Assembly: GCA_937900325.1 (NCBI GenBank)
Contig: CALCEX010000070.1
Span: 28,141-92,140, forward strand
Origin: an uncultured Clostridia bacterium
GTDB lineage: Bacteria > Bacillota > Clostridia > Christensenellales > CAG-138
Reading direction: 5' to 3'
Length of the DNA: 64,000 nt
A program made the translations under genes and the position numbers. The notes under the pieces are model-generated. The model saw only the letters and a program-made list of their open reading frames with translations. It searched no databases and had not been told where the DNA came from. Positions within the stretch are counted from its first letter, which is position 1. Each line of letters opens with the position of its first letter. Positions 54,203 through 62,887 of the stretch are shown here, in pieces.

Positions 54203-55039
54203 TCATACCCCCGCTTCTTCTTTTAACCTCATCGCCATCTTATACGCCTCGTTGCGCGGCACATCCAGCAGGGCGCTGGCCTGCTTCGCCGCGTCCTTGG
54301 CGCTGACGCCCTCAAGAAGCAGCCGCTTCAGCGTATCCTCAAGGCCTACTTCGGCGCTTCCCTCCCCCGCCCCCGCGATGACCAGCACGGTCTCGCCCTT
54401 GGGCGGCTTATCCGCGTACCTTTCGGCAAGGCCAAGGAGGGTGGAGCGCACCGCCTCCTCATAGAGCTTGGTAAGCTCCCGGCACAGCACCGCCTCCCGG
54501 TCGCCCCAGGCGGCGGCAAGCTCGGATGAGGTCTCGGCAACTCTGAGAGGACTTTCGTACACTATCAGCGTACCCTTATGCCGCGCCAGGCGGGCGACTG
54601 CCTCCCGGCGCTCCTTGCCGGATCGGGGCAAAAAGCCTACGAAGCAGGCTTCCCTTGAGGGAAGGCCGCTAAGCACCAGCGCCGTAAGGGAGGCCGAAGG
54701 CCCGGGCAGCACCTCAAAGGGCAGCCCCTTTTTTATGAAGGCGGTCACCAGCCGCTCCCCGGGGTCGGATATGCCGGGCAGCCCGGCGTCGGATACGAAG
54801 GCGACCGCCTCGCCCCCCGATACCCGATCGGCGATCTCCTCCGCCCTGCCCTCCTCGTTGTGCTCATGGCAGGATACGAGGGGCCTGGATATGCCCAGCC
54901 TTGAAAGCAGCGCGCCGGTGTTGCGGGTATCCTCGCAGTATATCCTCGAGCACTCCCTGAGTACCCTGAGGGCGCGCAGGGTCATGTCCTCCATGTTTCC
55001 TATCGGGGTCGGGCAAAGGTAAAGCTTGGGTTCGAGCAT
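54203..55039 (-). CDS. rsmI: 16S rRNA (cytidine1402-2'-O)-methyltransferase
   Basis: This protein of about 278 aa is a tetrapyrrole-methylase-fold enzyme that 2'-O-methylates C1402 in the ribosomal P site. It has LYLCPTPIGNMEDMTLRALRVL, YCEDTRNTGALL, AFVSDAGLPGISDPGERLV and VLPGPSASLTALVLSGLP. The start is one of two adjacent ATG codons (55042 or 55039) after AAAGGA; the second gives better spacing. The upstream methyltransferase stop overlaps the start (ATGATG). Confidence 0.95.
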   Translation of the reverse strand: MLEPKLYLCPTPIGNMEDMTLRALRVLRECSRIYCEDTRNTGALLSRLGISRPLVSCHEHNEEGRAEEIADRVSGGEAVAFVSDAGLPGISDPGERLVTAFIKKGLPFEVLPGPSASLTALVLSGLPSREACFVGFLPRSGKERREAVARLARHKGTLIVYESPLRVAETSSELAAAWGDREAVLCRELTKLYEEAVRSTLLGLAERYADKPPKGETVLVIAGAGEGSAEVGLEDTLKRLLLEGVSAKDAAKQASALLDVPRNEAYKMAMRLKEEAGV

Positions 55040-55683
55040 CATGGATTCCTTTCTATTATAAGGCCGGTTCTGCCGCCCTTTACGCATTCGATAAGGGCGA
55101 GATAGGGGCCGTTTTTTCCCTCGGCGAGCCGCAGCCGCTTTGGCTGAAGGCCGCTTTCCACCATGGCGTGGAAGCACTCCGCAAGGCGGGAGGCGGGATA
55201 GCACAGCCATAGCCTGCCGCCGTTTTTAAGCAGCCGCCCGGCGCAGCGCGCCACGTCGTAAACGCCGCATTCGTCCTGATGCACGGAGAGCGCCATGGCG
55301 GGATTTTTGCTTCGCGTTCCGCCGGAAAAGTACGGTGGGTTGCATACCGCCCCGTCGAAGCTGCCCGCGGGGAAAAGCCCGCCCAGCTCCCGCAGGTCGG
55401 CGTTGAGCACGGTTATATCGCCCTCCTGAGCGTTGAGCGCGATGGATTCCTCCATGAGCAGGCAGGCGGAGGGCTGTATCTCAACGGCGGTGAAGCGGGC
55501 GCCGGTCCTGCCGTTTATCAGTATGGATAAAATGCCCGTGCCGGCCCCCAGGTCGAGGCAGCTATCCCCTTTTCTGGGCCTTGCAAAGTTGGAGAGCAGC
55601 ACCGCGTCGCTGCCATATGTGAAGCCCTCCTTGTCCACGACGATGGAGAGGCCGTTGAGCTGAAGATCTTCGATGACTTTCAT
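55039..55683 (-). CDS. TrmN6-like tRNA1(Val) (adenine37-N6)-methyltransferase
   Basis: This 214-aa SAM methyltransferase has FTYGSDAVLLSNFARPRKG, LDLGAGTGILSILI and the catalytic NPPYFSGG, the pattern of YabB/TrmN6 enzymes that N6-methylate A37 of a valine tRNA. In Bacillota the gene usually precedes rsmI, as here with a coupled stop/start. The ATG at 55683 is chosen although its ribosome-binding site is weak. Confidence 0.9.
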   Translation of the reverse strand: MKVIEDLQLNGLSIVVDKEGFTYGSDAVLLSNFARPRKGDSCLDLGAGTGILSILINGRTGARFTAVEIQPSACLLMEESIALNAQEGDITVLNADLRELGGLFPAGSFDGAVCNPPYFSGGTRSKNPAMALSVHQDECGVYDVARCAGRLLKNGGRLWLCYPASRLAECFHAMVESGLQPKRLRLAEGKNGPYLALIECVKGGRTGLIIERNP

Positions 55684-55725
55684 GTATATATGGTAGCCTG
55701 AAACACGCAAAAAAACAAGCGCATG

Positions 55726-55750
55726 GAAAAAGAGAGCCCCGGGGCTCTCT
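55726..55750 (-). terminator. Terminator of the M23 gene
   Basis: A 20-bp perfect palindrome (AGAGAGCCCC/GGGGCTCTCT, 55731-55750) is followed by TTTTT on the minus strand. Confidence 0.75.
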
Positions 55751-55793
55751 CAAAATGTATCAAAATAGCCGTGTTATTCCCTTTTTTCGACAG

Positions 55794-56516
55794 TTATTCC
55801 GTCACCGTTATGTAATCCGCGGGGTCTATGGGGCTGCCGTCCCTGCGCACCTCAAAATGGAGATGGGCCCCGTCGCCGCACTCCGCGACGGCGGTTTCCC
55901 CGACATAGCCTATAAGGTCGCCGGCGTTGAGCTTCTGCCCCGCCTTTACCGGGCAGCCCTGCCGCAGGTTTGAGTAAAGGGACTCAAGGCCGCCGCCGTG
56001 GCTTACCCGAACGGTGACGCCGAGGCTGTCGTCCTCGTATATCTCCTCCACACTGCCGTCCCATGGGCAGCGCACCTCCGCCCCGTTTGCTGAGGATATA
56101 TCTATGCCGCGGTGGGTGGTCCAGTGATCCAGGGTCCGTGAATAGATCAGCTCATCCACGGCAAAGCGCCACTGCACCCTGCCCCTGACCGGCGCGGGGG
56201 CCTTATCATGGGCGGGGGCCGGGGAGACCGATGGCAAAGGGGAAGGATCGGGAGTTATATCGGGCAGCGCCGAGGGCGAGGCGGCGGGCGCCGGGGCGGG
56301 CGTGGAGAGCAGGGCCTCGCCGAGGGTCTGGCCCTCATTTTGGGAAACGGGGGCCGGAGAAGGGTCAATGGAGGGCTGAGGCTGCCGCTTTGGCCAATAG
56401 GCCGCCGCCGCGGCGACGCCGACTATGGCCACCGAAAAAAGCAGCACGACATAAACGCCCTTTTCCTCCAAAAAATCCCTTATTTTATCCTTTAAGCATC
56501 TGTTTTCGTCAGTCAT
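55794..56516 (-). CDS. SpoIIQ-like M23 family peptidase
   Basis: This 240-aa protein has a short cytoplasmic tail, one membrane segment (about 20-41), a Pro/Ser/Ala-rich spacer (about 45-105) and a C-terminal M23 domain (about 110-238). The metal site looks intact: THRGIDI (HxxxD) and HLHFEV (HxH). The architecture resembles SpoIIQ, the forespore protein of the engulfment channel in Bacillota, and Clostridial SpoIIQ keeps these residues. A general cell-wall endopeptidase is the alternative. If SpoIIQ, it supports an endospore-forming ancestry. Confidence 0.75.
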   Translation of the reverse strand: MTDENRCLKDKIRDFLEEKGVYVVLLFSVAIVGVAAAAAYWPKRQPQPSIDPSPAPVSQNEGQTLGEALLSTPAPAPAASPSALPDITPDPSPLPSVSPAPAHDKAPAPVRGRVQWRFAVDELIYSRTLDHWTTHRGIDISSANGAEVRCPWDGSVEEIYEDDSLGVTVRVSHGGGLESLYSNLRQGCPVKAGQKLNAGDLIGYVGETAVAECGDGAHLHFEVRRDGSPIDPADYITVTE

Positions 56517-56632
56517 GGAAAATCGCTCCTTTTGCGCAAATTGGCGGCCCCGCCGCCGGTATTATCGTGCTATAAGGTAGTAATTCCCCATGCCGCGGCG
56601 TGATATACCTGCCCCGGGAAAAATCTGCCCGC

Positions 56633-56661
56633 TTGACAGCGGGAAAAACCTCTGTTATAAT
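56633..56661 (+). promoter_or_regulatory. Consensus promoter of the tRNA-Ser pair
   Basis: TTGACA, exactly 17 bases and TATAAT: a perfect sigma-70/A promoter 17 bp upstream of the first tRNA. Confidence 0.93.
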
Positions 56662-56677
56662 TATAAAGCTTGAATAT

Positions 56678-56766
56678 GGAGAGATGTCCGAGTGGTTTAT
56701 GGAGCTGGTCTTGAAAACCAGTGATGCCGCAAGGCACCGGGGGTTCGAATCCCTCTCTCTCCGCCA
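56678..56766 (+). tRNA. tRNA-Ser (anticodon UGA)
   Basis: This 89-nt type II tRNA has acceptor GGAGAGA pairing with TCTCTCC, discriminator G and an encoded CCA. The anticodon loop CTTGAAA gives UGA; the long variable arm is GATGCCGCAAGGCACC; the T loop is TTCGAAT. Confidence 0.97.
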
Positions 56767-56800
56767 GATAATTCAACATAGCGCCAACAAATATATCCGT

Positions 56801-56893
56801 GGAGAAGTACCCAAGTGGCTGTAAGGGGCTCCCCTGCTAAGGGAGTAGGCTGGGGTGACTGGCGCGAGGGTTCGAATCCCTCCTTCTCCGCCA
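56801..56893 (+). tRNA. tRNA-Ser (anticodon GCU)
   Basis: This 93-nt type II tRNA has acceptor GGAGAAG pairing with CTTCTCC, discriminator G and an encoded CCA. The anticodon loop CTGCTAA gives GCU; it has a long variable arm. Its last 21 bases are duplicated at 57048-57068. Confidence 0.97.
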
Positions 56894-56898
56894 AGAAA

Positions 56899-56925
56899 AA
56901 GGGCATCCGAAGGGTGCCTTTTTTC
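56899..56925 (+). terminator. Terminator of the tRNA-Ser pair
   Basis: A GGGCA...TGCC stem is followed by TTTTTTC, six bases after the second tRNA. Confidence 0.7.
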
Positions 56926-57047
56926 TTGGTCTGATTCAAAGAGAAGGGGGGATTCGAAGGGAACGTCCCCGCGAGGGGGAAAAGGCATCCAGTGGATGGC
57001 TTTTAAGTTCCCCGGGCTGGCGGCGGCACTGCCCCAGTGCCGCCGGG

Positions 57048-57068
57048 CGAATCCCTCCTTCTCCGCCA
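57048..57068 (+). repeat. Duplicated 3' end of tRNA-Ser(GCU), putative attachment site
   Basis: The 21 bases are identical to 56873-56893, from the T-loop CGAAT to the terminal CCA. A perfect hairpin (10-bp arms 57021-57030 and 57036-57045) directly precedes it. The recombinase pseudogene ends exactly at its right border. This is the footprint of integration at a tRNA 3' end. Confidence 0.85.
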
Positions 57069-58307
57069 TAAATATGCTGCGCTTTTCCGCAATGACCTGG
57101 TTGAGGTTTGCCTGCTCAATGTCATAGTTCTGCATCAGTTTCTTGAAAACGCTGTCCGGCACATTCCCCGTGCAGCGCTCCTCAAACAGCTTATGTGCCA
57201 TATTTTCAACTACCTCAAGGCGCTTTGCGGCTTCATTCAGCTTTGCTTTTGCTTCCTGCATTTCGCATTGCTGCCCGCGGTTGCCCAACGCTGTAAGCTT
57301 TTCAAGCAATTCCTCATCGTTCTCGCTGAGAAGCTGCGCATTGAAGCGGATGTTTTGCAATAAAGCTTCTTCCAACGCAGACGCTGGAATATGGTGGATT
57401 GAGCAGGTTGACTTTCCGTGGACGGCATATCTGCTGCATTTATAGATATAGTACGTCCTTCCGTCATATTGCTTTGTATTGAATGTCATGGAAGCTCCGC
57501 GGTCGGCGCAGCGCGCTATTCCCGCGAACAGACTGATTTCTCCGCTTTTGGTAACGCGGGGGCTTTTCCCGGACGCTATCTTCTTTTGAACTTTTGCCCA
57601 GCTGTCTTTTCCAATAATAGCTTCATGGGTATTCTCCACAACAATCCAGTCCTCTTCGGGTATAACAGCCCTGCTTTTAGTTTTGAAGGAGGTGACGCGC
57701 CGCTTACCCTGTACCATATTTCCGATATAGACAGGGTTCTTGAGCAGCTGCATAACCGTATTGCTGTTCCAGGTCATGCTTTCGTTCAAAGGATTTTCCC
57801 GCCCTATCTGCTGATAGTAATAGGCGCGGGGTGAAAGTATACCTTCATTATTAAATACGTCGCTGATATGCCTGCCGCTGTCGCCCGATGCAAACATATC
57901 GAACATACGCGAAATGATTTGCGCCGGCTTTTCATCGATTATCAGCTTATGCTTATCAGTCGGGCAGCGCGTATATCCAAAGGGCGGTTTGCTGCCAAGG
58001 AACTTTCCCTGCCTTGCGCTGACCGCCCTTGCCGATCTAACTTTCCGTGAAATGTCCTTTGCGTACATCTCATTAAGAATATTCTTGAACGGGGCGATGT
58101 CATTATCGTCCTTCATGGTATCCACGTTGTCGTTTACGGCAATATAGCGAACCCCATGCTCATCCGTGTTCGATATCCTTTAACATCCTTTGGAAGGCGG
58201 GCCGGTCAAACGTAGTCCCTGAATAACCGTCGTCAATATATGTCTCGGTTAAATCCCACCCTCTTTCTTTTGCATAGCCGGTAAGCATTTGCTTTTGAAC
58301 GGTATAT
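57069..58307 (-). pseudogene. Decayed site-specific serine recombinase
   Basis: The reading direction is right to left. The N-terminal resolvase domain survives only from YTVQKQMLTGYAKERGWDLT, through YIDDGYSGTTFDRPAFQRML, to KDIEHG; the segment with the catalytic Ser is missing. A deletion of about 35 codons and a frame change then join to HGVRYIAVNDNVDTMKDDND (around 58160). The recombinase domain continues (YAKDISRKVRSARAVSARQG, FGYTRCP) into a zinc ribbon in which one Cys is lost (CADRGA). A Leu-rich coiled coil follows and is cut off at the tRNA-derived repeat. An open frame runs on through both tRNA genes, but that part is not recombinase. Confidence 0.9.
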
Positions 58308-60377
58308 TTACCGTTTTCTTGGCCGTCTGCGATACAGAACTGCGAATAGCATCGCCGCGGCGAAAATCAGCAGAGATATCCCGTACAGAATCAGGTTTTC
58401 TGCGGATGCCGCCGAGGAGGCCCCTTCAGAGTTTCCGGGGAAGCTGCCCCTGGACGGTCTGTTGCCGGAATTGCCATCGCCGCTGTTCGGCGGCTCTTTC
58501 TCTGTCTGCTGGATATTGTCAGTGGCATCCTGATTTTCTCCTGAAAATTGGGAAGAATCAAATCCATCTGGCATTTCACCGCCGAACTGGGAGGGGTCGA
58601 AATCAGCGGGCGGTGTATTTTCAGATTTGGCAGACGCATCCGGCGCAGTCTGCGTTTCGGAAGTGTCCTGCGCCGCATCCGGCGTATCCGAGGTGTTTTC
58701 AGAAGTCGTCGGCGCGTTGAAGCCAAACCTACCGCCGCCGGTGTTCATGCTGCCCATCACGCTGATATCCAGTGCGGAGGCATCCACCAACGCGTCGCTG
58801 CTGCGCTGTGCGCTTTCCGTGGAGGGGATCGTCCCGTCAAGCTGGCCCTGAATGGATTCGCCGCGCAGCTTCACCACCTGATAGAGGGTGTCGGCCGCCG
58901 TCAGATATTCGTCATAGGAATAGAACGCGGTGGGGTCCGTCTCCACAAGCTCGTCGATCTGGCTGCGGACCCTCTCATAGAAAGCGTCAAATCCGCCGCC
59001 GTCGATATACTCGCTCACGAGCTGCTGCAGATAGGCGTAATACCGGCCGTGGCAGGCTTCATCCTCCATCAGCGTATCGAAGAAGCTTGTGCCGGAGAAC
59101 GCATTGTCGATGGCGTCGTTTACAACGCCGCCGGCGTCACCGCCGCCCATGCCGCCAAAAGCGAGATTATAGTCCCACGGGATCAGGTTCAGTTGGCCGC
59201 CGGCTTCGTAGAGATAGTAGTTGTGCGCCATCATGCCGGACAGGCTGTCCTCGTTGACGGAGAACACATGGACTGCCATATAGCGAAGCAGATTGTCGAT
59301 GTCCATATACTCTTCCAGGTCGTTGCCCTCCGAAATGTTTTTGAGTGCAGTGACCACGCGCTTATGGTCGGCCTTCGTGGTCGTCGTGATCTCGCCGTCC
59401 CAGATGGTTTCATAGCTGTCCAGCTCATCGTCTGTGTAGCCGAGGTTCGCACCGCCTCCGCCCATGGAGAAGCCGCCGCCTCCAAAATTGAAATTCATCG
59501 ACGGACGTTTATCAGAATCAGCCGGAGACTCTGCCGAGTATTCACCGCTCGAATCCGACCTTTGAGATGGGGCAAAGGTACCATCTGATGGTTGACCGGG
59601 GGCGGCGGAAGGATTCTCCTGATCGGTATTTCCCTGCGTATCCTGCGGGGTCTTGCTGCCAAGATCCATATTGCTAAAGTCGTTATCACCGGAATCCATA
59701 TCGTCGGCATTGAAGCCACCGAAATCTTTTCTGCCGCCGATATTCATGCTGTCCGGCTTGTAGAGCTCTCCGCTCTGGGCGCCGTAATTGCGGAGCATAA
59801 AGCTGTCCTCCACTGCTTCCAGCGCCAGATAAACGCCCCAATACTCGCCGTTGACTGAGACTTTGGCATAATTATAAAGGGACGCATCTGCGCCGAGATA
59901 CTGGTACATATCGTAGATCAGCGCCTCTTTCATATTGGTGGCGTCAGCGTAGTTGTTGTTCAGGATCAGCTTATCCAGACCGAAGCAGGTCTGCCCGTCC
60001 ACATAATGGTCAAATTCCAGCTTGAAGCTGTAGCGGTCTGTGGTGGGGTCGCTGGCAATGGAGGTCAGGCTGGTGTTGCCCTTTGGGCGGATGGCGACAC
60101 GGTAAAAGGTCGTGCCGTTGATCTCCGCATCGCACTGGTAATATTCCTCCGCCGCGGCGTTGGTCAGCATATCATTCCAGTCAGCTTCATCCATCAGAAT
60201 ATTGACCGTCAGGATGCTGCTGGTATCAAAGAGTTCCGTTTCGTACTCCATGGAAATGCCCGTATCTCCCATCGCTGCCGCAATGTCATCGGAGAACGCA
60301 ACCGCACAAAGGCATAGACAGACAGCGACCGCCATGACCACAGCGATGATTTTCGTGATGTGTTTATGAGCGATCAT
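58308..60377 (-). CDS. CotH kinase-like surface protein
   Basis: This 689-aa protein has an N-terminal signal/anchor (about 8-28) and a CotH-type protein kinase fold: ILTVNILMDEADWNDMLTNA, YRVAIRPKGNTSL, FGLDKLILNNNYADATNMKEALIYD, then a Gly/Ser/Asp-rich insertion (about 225-315). The conserved LNLIPWDYNLAFG follows, where the usual metal-site WDxD reads WDYN. A low-complexity tail, one C-terminal membrane segment (about 661-681) and a basic end complete it. Family members phosphorylate proteins (spore coat, secreted proteins). GGAGG lies six bases upstream. It is the last gene of the VTC-DUF4956-CotH operon. Codon usage differs from upstream regions. Confidence 0.88.
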   Translation of the reverse strand: MIAHKHITKIIAVVMAVAVCLCLCAVAFSDDIAAAMGDTGISMEYETELFDTSSILTVNILMDEADWNDMLTNAAAEEYYQCDAEINGTTFYRVAIRPKGNTSLTSIASDPTTDRYSFKLEFDHYVDGQTCFGLDKLILNNNYADATNMKEALIYDMYQYLGADASLYNYAKVSVNGEYWGVYLALEAVEDSFMLRNYGAQSGELYKPDSMNIGGRKDFGGFNADDMDSGDNDFSNMDLGSKTPQDTQGNTDQENPSAAPGQPSDGTFAPSQRSDSSGEYSAESPADSDKRPSMNFNFGGGGFSMGGGGANLGYTDDELDSYETIWDGEITTTTKADHKRVVTALKNISEGNDLEEYMDIDNLLRYMAVHVFSVNEDSLSGMMAHNYYLYEAGGQLNLIPWDYNLAFGGMGGGDAGGVVNDAIDNAFSGTSFFDTLMEDEACHGRYYAYLQQLVSEYIDGGGFDAFYERVRSQIDELVETDPTAFYSYDEYLTAADTLYQVVKLRGESIQGQLDGTIPSTESAQRSSDALVDASALDISVMGSMNTGGGRFGFNAPTTSENTSDTPDAAQDTSETQTAPDASAKSENTPPADFDPSQFGGEMPDGFDSSQFSGENQDATDNIQQTEKEPPNSGDGNSGNRPSRGSFPGNSEGASSAASAENLILYGISLLIFAAAMLFAVLYRRRPRKR

Positions 60378-60389
60378 GTGCTTCCTCCG

Positions 60390-61061
60390 TTACGACAGGT
60401 ATTCGCCGTTGTAGCTGACAAGAGTTGCGCTTTCGACGCCGGGCAGACGGGAGATCAGGTTGACAAAGCCGGTGGACGCATCCTTGGTGCGCAGCTCCGC
60501 GGTCAGCTCGATCCCGGCAGTAGTGATGGTTTTGGACTTCACGATGTAGTGCTCGGTATCTTTGCTGAGAATATCCAGCACAGCGTTTTCTGCTTTTTCA
60601 TCTGCGCAGTTCATCACAAGGATATAGGGATCATTGTGAATTTTGCGGTTGGCGAACAGCAGAAGGATCACGCCGATGATGGCGGAGCCGATGACAGCCA
60701 GCGGGATCATCCCCGCGCCGATGACAATGCCTACTGCCAGCGACCAGAACAGGAACACGATCTCCACCGGTTCCTTGATAGCCGTGCGGAAGCGGACAAT
60801 GGAGAGAGCACCCACCATGCCGAGAGACAGAACCACATTGGACGTGACGGCCATGATCACCAGCGTGGTGACAAGGGACAGCCCAACCAGCGTCAGCGCA
60901 AAGCCGCCGGAATACAGTACGCCGGTCAGCGTTTTCCTGTAGATGATAAAAATAAACAGGCCGATCACCAGCGCGACGGCCAGACCGATGACGGTATCGA
61001 GGATGGAAAACTCGGAAACGTTCTCCAAAAAGCTGGATTTGAAAATGTCATTGAAGCTCAT
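60390..61061 (-). CDS. DUF4956 membrane protein
   Basis: This 223-aa protein has about four membrane segments between residues 20 and 140, with the family motif LSLGMVGALSIVRFRTAIKEP in a re-entrant-like stretch. A soluble C-terminal domain of about 75 residues has a ferredoxin/ACT-like strand-helix pattern (ILVMNCADEKAENAVLDILS). The family is uncharacterised and typically found next to VTC polyphosphate polymerase genes. AAGGAG lies eight bases upstream; the gap to cotH is 12 bp. A polyphosphate or ion channel role would be inference. Confidence 0.88.
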   Translation of the reverse strand: MSFNDIFKSSFLENVSEFSILDTVIGLAVALVIGLFIFIIYRKTLTGVLYSGGFALTLVGLSLVTTLVIMAVTSNVVLSLGMVGALSIVRFRTAIKEPVEIVFLFWSLAVGIVIGAGMIPLAVIGSAIIGVILLLFANRKIHNDPYILVMNCADEKAENAVLDILSKDTEHYIVKSKTITTAGIELTAELRTKDASTGFVNLISRLPGVESATLVSYNGEYLS

Positions 61062-61091
61062 GTTGCTTTCTCCTTACCTATTGATAAATAA

Positions 61092-61784
61092 TTAGCCGAA
61101 CCGACGGCAGGAACCGTATTTTGAAAACGCCTGCTGGCGAACTTCTTCTGATTGCAGCAGACAGCGGATGATCTCCGGCAGAAAGGCGTCGAATTTTACC
61201 TCTAAAATGATATCGCCGGGGGTATCTGTCGCGCAGATATCCGAGATCGCGCCATCCGAAAAATCTCTCTGAAACAGGCTTGTCCGAATGTGGGAATCGA
61301 AGGTCACGCGTACATTTCCGGCATCGTAGATGTACGGCTCCCGCACATAGGACACCATCACGCGGGGACGGAGCCGCTGCGTCTTCATTTTGTAGTACAG
61401 CTCCCGGACAAGAGGCTGCGGATGCTCCAGCATCCACGAGCCGGGTTTCTGAAGTATCCTCCGATAATCTTCGGCCGTCAGCGGGGCGTCAATCTTCATA
61501 CAGAGGTCATTGTGCTTGATCTTTTTCTCCAACGTAATGAAGGAGAAGTCGTCGTTATAATAGCGGATGCGGAATTTCTCGCGTTTGGGCACACCGTTGA
61601 TTTTTTCCCGCAGCGCCTTGTCTCCGTAATTATCAAAGTAGATACTTCGTATCGTATAAAGCCCATCCGATCCTGCGTGTGAATCGTGTTTCATAACGGC
61701 CCTGAGCCGCTGCCGAAGCGCGTGGTGGTCGGCAGGGCTGATCTGGTATTTCAGTTCATGCCGGTAGCTTCCGGTAAGCTCCAT
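61092..61784 (-). CDS. VTC-domain polyphosphate polymerase-like protein
   Basis: This 230-aa protein of the triphosphate tunnel fold begins MELTGSYRHELKYQIS, with the basic/acidic HELKY strand, then IRSIYFDN, KREKFRIRYYN, TLEKKIKH, RVMVSYVREPY, RVTFDSHIRT and EVKFDAFLPEII. These alternating Arg/Lys/Glu strands line the tunnel in yeast Vtc4, which makes polyphosphate from ATP. It lacks SPX and membrane domains; the adjacent DUF4956 protein may supply the membrane part. The ATG at 61784 has AAAGGAG seven bases upstream; a second ATG two codons earlier is too close. Confidence 0.9.
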   Translation of the reverse strand: MELTGSYRHELKYQISPADHHALRQRLRAVMKHDSHAGSDGLYTIRSIYFDNYGDKALREKINGVPKREKFRIRYYNDDFSFITLEKKIKHNDLCMKIDAPLTAEDYRRILQKPGSWMLEHPQPLVRELYYKMKTQRLRPRVMVSYVREPYIYDAGNVRVTFDSHIRTSLFQRDFSDGAISDICATDTPGDIILEVKFDAFLPEIIRCLLQSEEVRQQAFSKYGSCRRFG

Positions 61785-61875
61785 GGTCATACTCCTTTCC
61801 TTTTTTTGTTGTAACATACGGACACCATTCTACAAAGGCATCCTGAAATGTACTTGAAAAGCCGGCCAATTTATG

Positions 61876-61910
61876 AAAGAGCCGGGCAGAGTGCATCTGC
61901 CCGGCTCTTT
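61876..61910 (-). terminator. Strong hairpin downstream of a gene remnant
   Basis: Perfect 15-bp arms AAAGAGCCGGGCAGA and TCTGCCCGGCTCTTT enclose a 5-base loop. It follows the stop of the minus-strand remnant at 61942, so it is probably the terminator of a lost gene; the T-tract is short. Confidence 0.55.
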
Positions 61911-61941
61911 CTATGTAAACACCGCTGGGCGGTGATTGCTA

Positions 61942-62060
61942 TTAGTCTGCCGCTTTCAGCATATCGCTACGGTGGACAGTAACCGTCGGCACGCTTTCTT
62001 CTGCTATAGCCAAATGAGTTGCTGCGTGTTTCTGTTGTGTAGGATATCGCTGCTTCTTGA
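61942..62060 (-). pseudogene. Possible C-terminal remnant of a lost gene
   Basis: An open stretch of about 38 codons reads protein-like towards its end (HLAIAEESVPTVTVHRSDML then KAAD and a stop) with no start or upstream domain. I do not recognise the family. Its position just upstream of a terminator-like hairpin suggests the residue of a deleted gene. Confidence 0.35.
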
Positions 62061-62138
62061 AATGAACCCGAAAAAAACTGTAATGATTTTATGAACTTCT
62101 CAAAGCTGTAGATTCTTTATTTGGACATATTTTGCTGC

Positions 62139-62144
62139 TATAAT
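62139..62144 (+). promoter_or_regulatory. -10 element upstream of the response regulator
   Basis: A perfect TATAAT lies 67 bp upstream of the start; the -35 (TTTATT at 17-base spacing) is weak, as expected for an activated promoter. Confidence 0.5.
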
Positions 62145-62210
62145 AAAAAGGATTTCAAGCTCATTTTGACTTGCTGTGCGAGAATAGGCGTAGATTGGAG
62201 GGATGCCCCA

Positions 62211-62887
62211 TGCGTATCCTGATTGCAGAAGATGAAGTGACCATCGCCCGCGCGCTGAAGGTCATGCTGGAAAAGAACAAATACGCTGTGGATATGGTTC
62301 ACAATGGGAACGACGCGCTGGACTACATCCAGGCGACGTCCTACGATGCGCTGGTGCTGGATATTATGATGCCGGGAAAGGATGGGATCGAGGTCCTGAA
62401 AGCCGCCCGTGGGTCGGGAAATACCACACCGGCCCTGTTCCTGACGGCAAAGGCAGAGGTGGCCGACCGGGTAGCCGGACTGGATGCCGGGGCGGACGAT
62501 TACCTCCCCAAGCCGTTTGCCGCCAGCGAATTCCTTGCCCGCGTCCGCGCTTTGACCCGGCGCAGCAGCGCCTACGCGCCGTCCGAACTCAGCTTTGGAA
62601 ATGCCACGCTCGATCGGGGACAGTATATTCTCCGCACACCGTCGGACGAAGTGCGGCTGAATAACAAGGAATATCAACTCATGGAACTGTTTTTCCGCCA
62701 TCCCCGGCAGGTGTTTTCGTCGGAACACCTGATGGAAAAGGTGTGGGGCCTTGACAGCGAAGCGGATATGGATGTGGTATGGACATATATTGGTTTTCTA
62801 AGAAGAAAGCTCAAGCAGATCGGCGCGGATATTGAGATCAGGACGATACGCGGCGCGGGCTATGCGCTGGAGGACATGCGATGCTGA
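62211..62887 (+). CDS. OmpR/PhoB-family response regulator
   Basis: This 225-aa regulator has a receiver domain (IAEDE at 5-9, phosphoacceptor Asp51 in LVLDIMMPG, and LPKPF with the conserved Lys) and a winged-helix DNA-binding domain (about 130-222; VWTYIGFLRRKLKQIG, then IRTIRGAGYALE). The ATG follows GGAGGG by seven bases. The next gene overlaps its stop by seven bases. It is divergent from the VTC-DUF4956-CotH operon, which is its likely target, by position only. Confidence 0.95.

Larger units (their letters stand above)
61785..62210. other. Divergent region between VTC operon and two-component genes
   Basis: This 426-bp gap holds a 15-bp-arm hairpin, a small C-terminal gene remnant and the promoter of the response regulator. 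I see no clear promoter for the VTC operon. Confidence 0.6.

Noticed and set aside
53742..54206. A 154-codon minus-strand frame in the ntpD/rsmI gap
   Set aside because: The translation follows repeat and stem sequences, has no recognisable domain, and its start lies in the end of rsmI without a ribosome-binding site.
56773..57068. C-terminal extension of the recombinase frame through both tRNA-Ser genes
   Set aside because: The extension is a read-through of antisense tRNA sequence; recombinase similarity ends at 57069.
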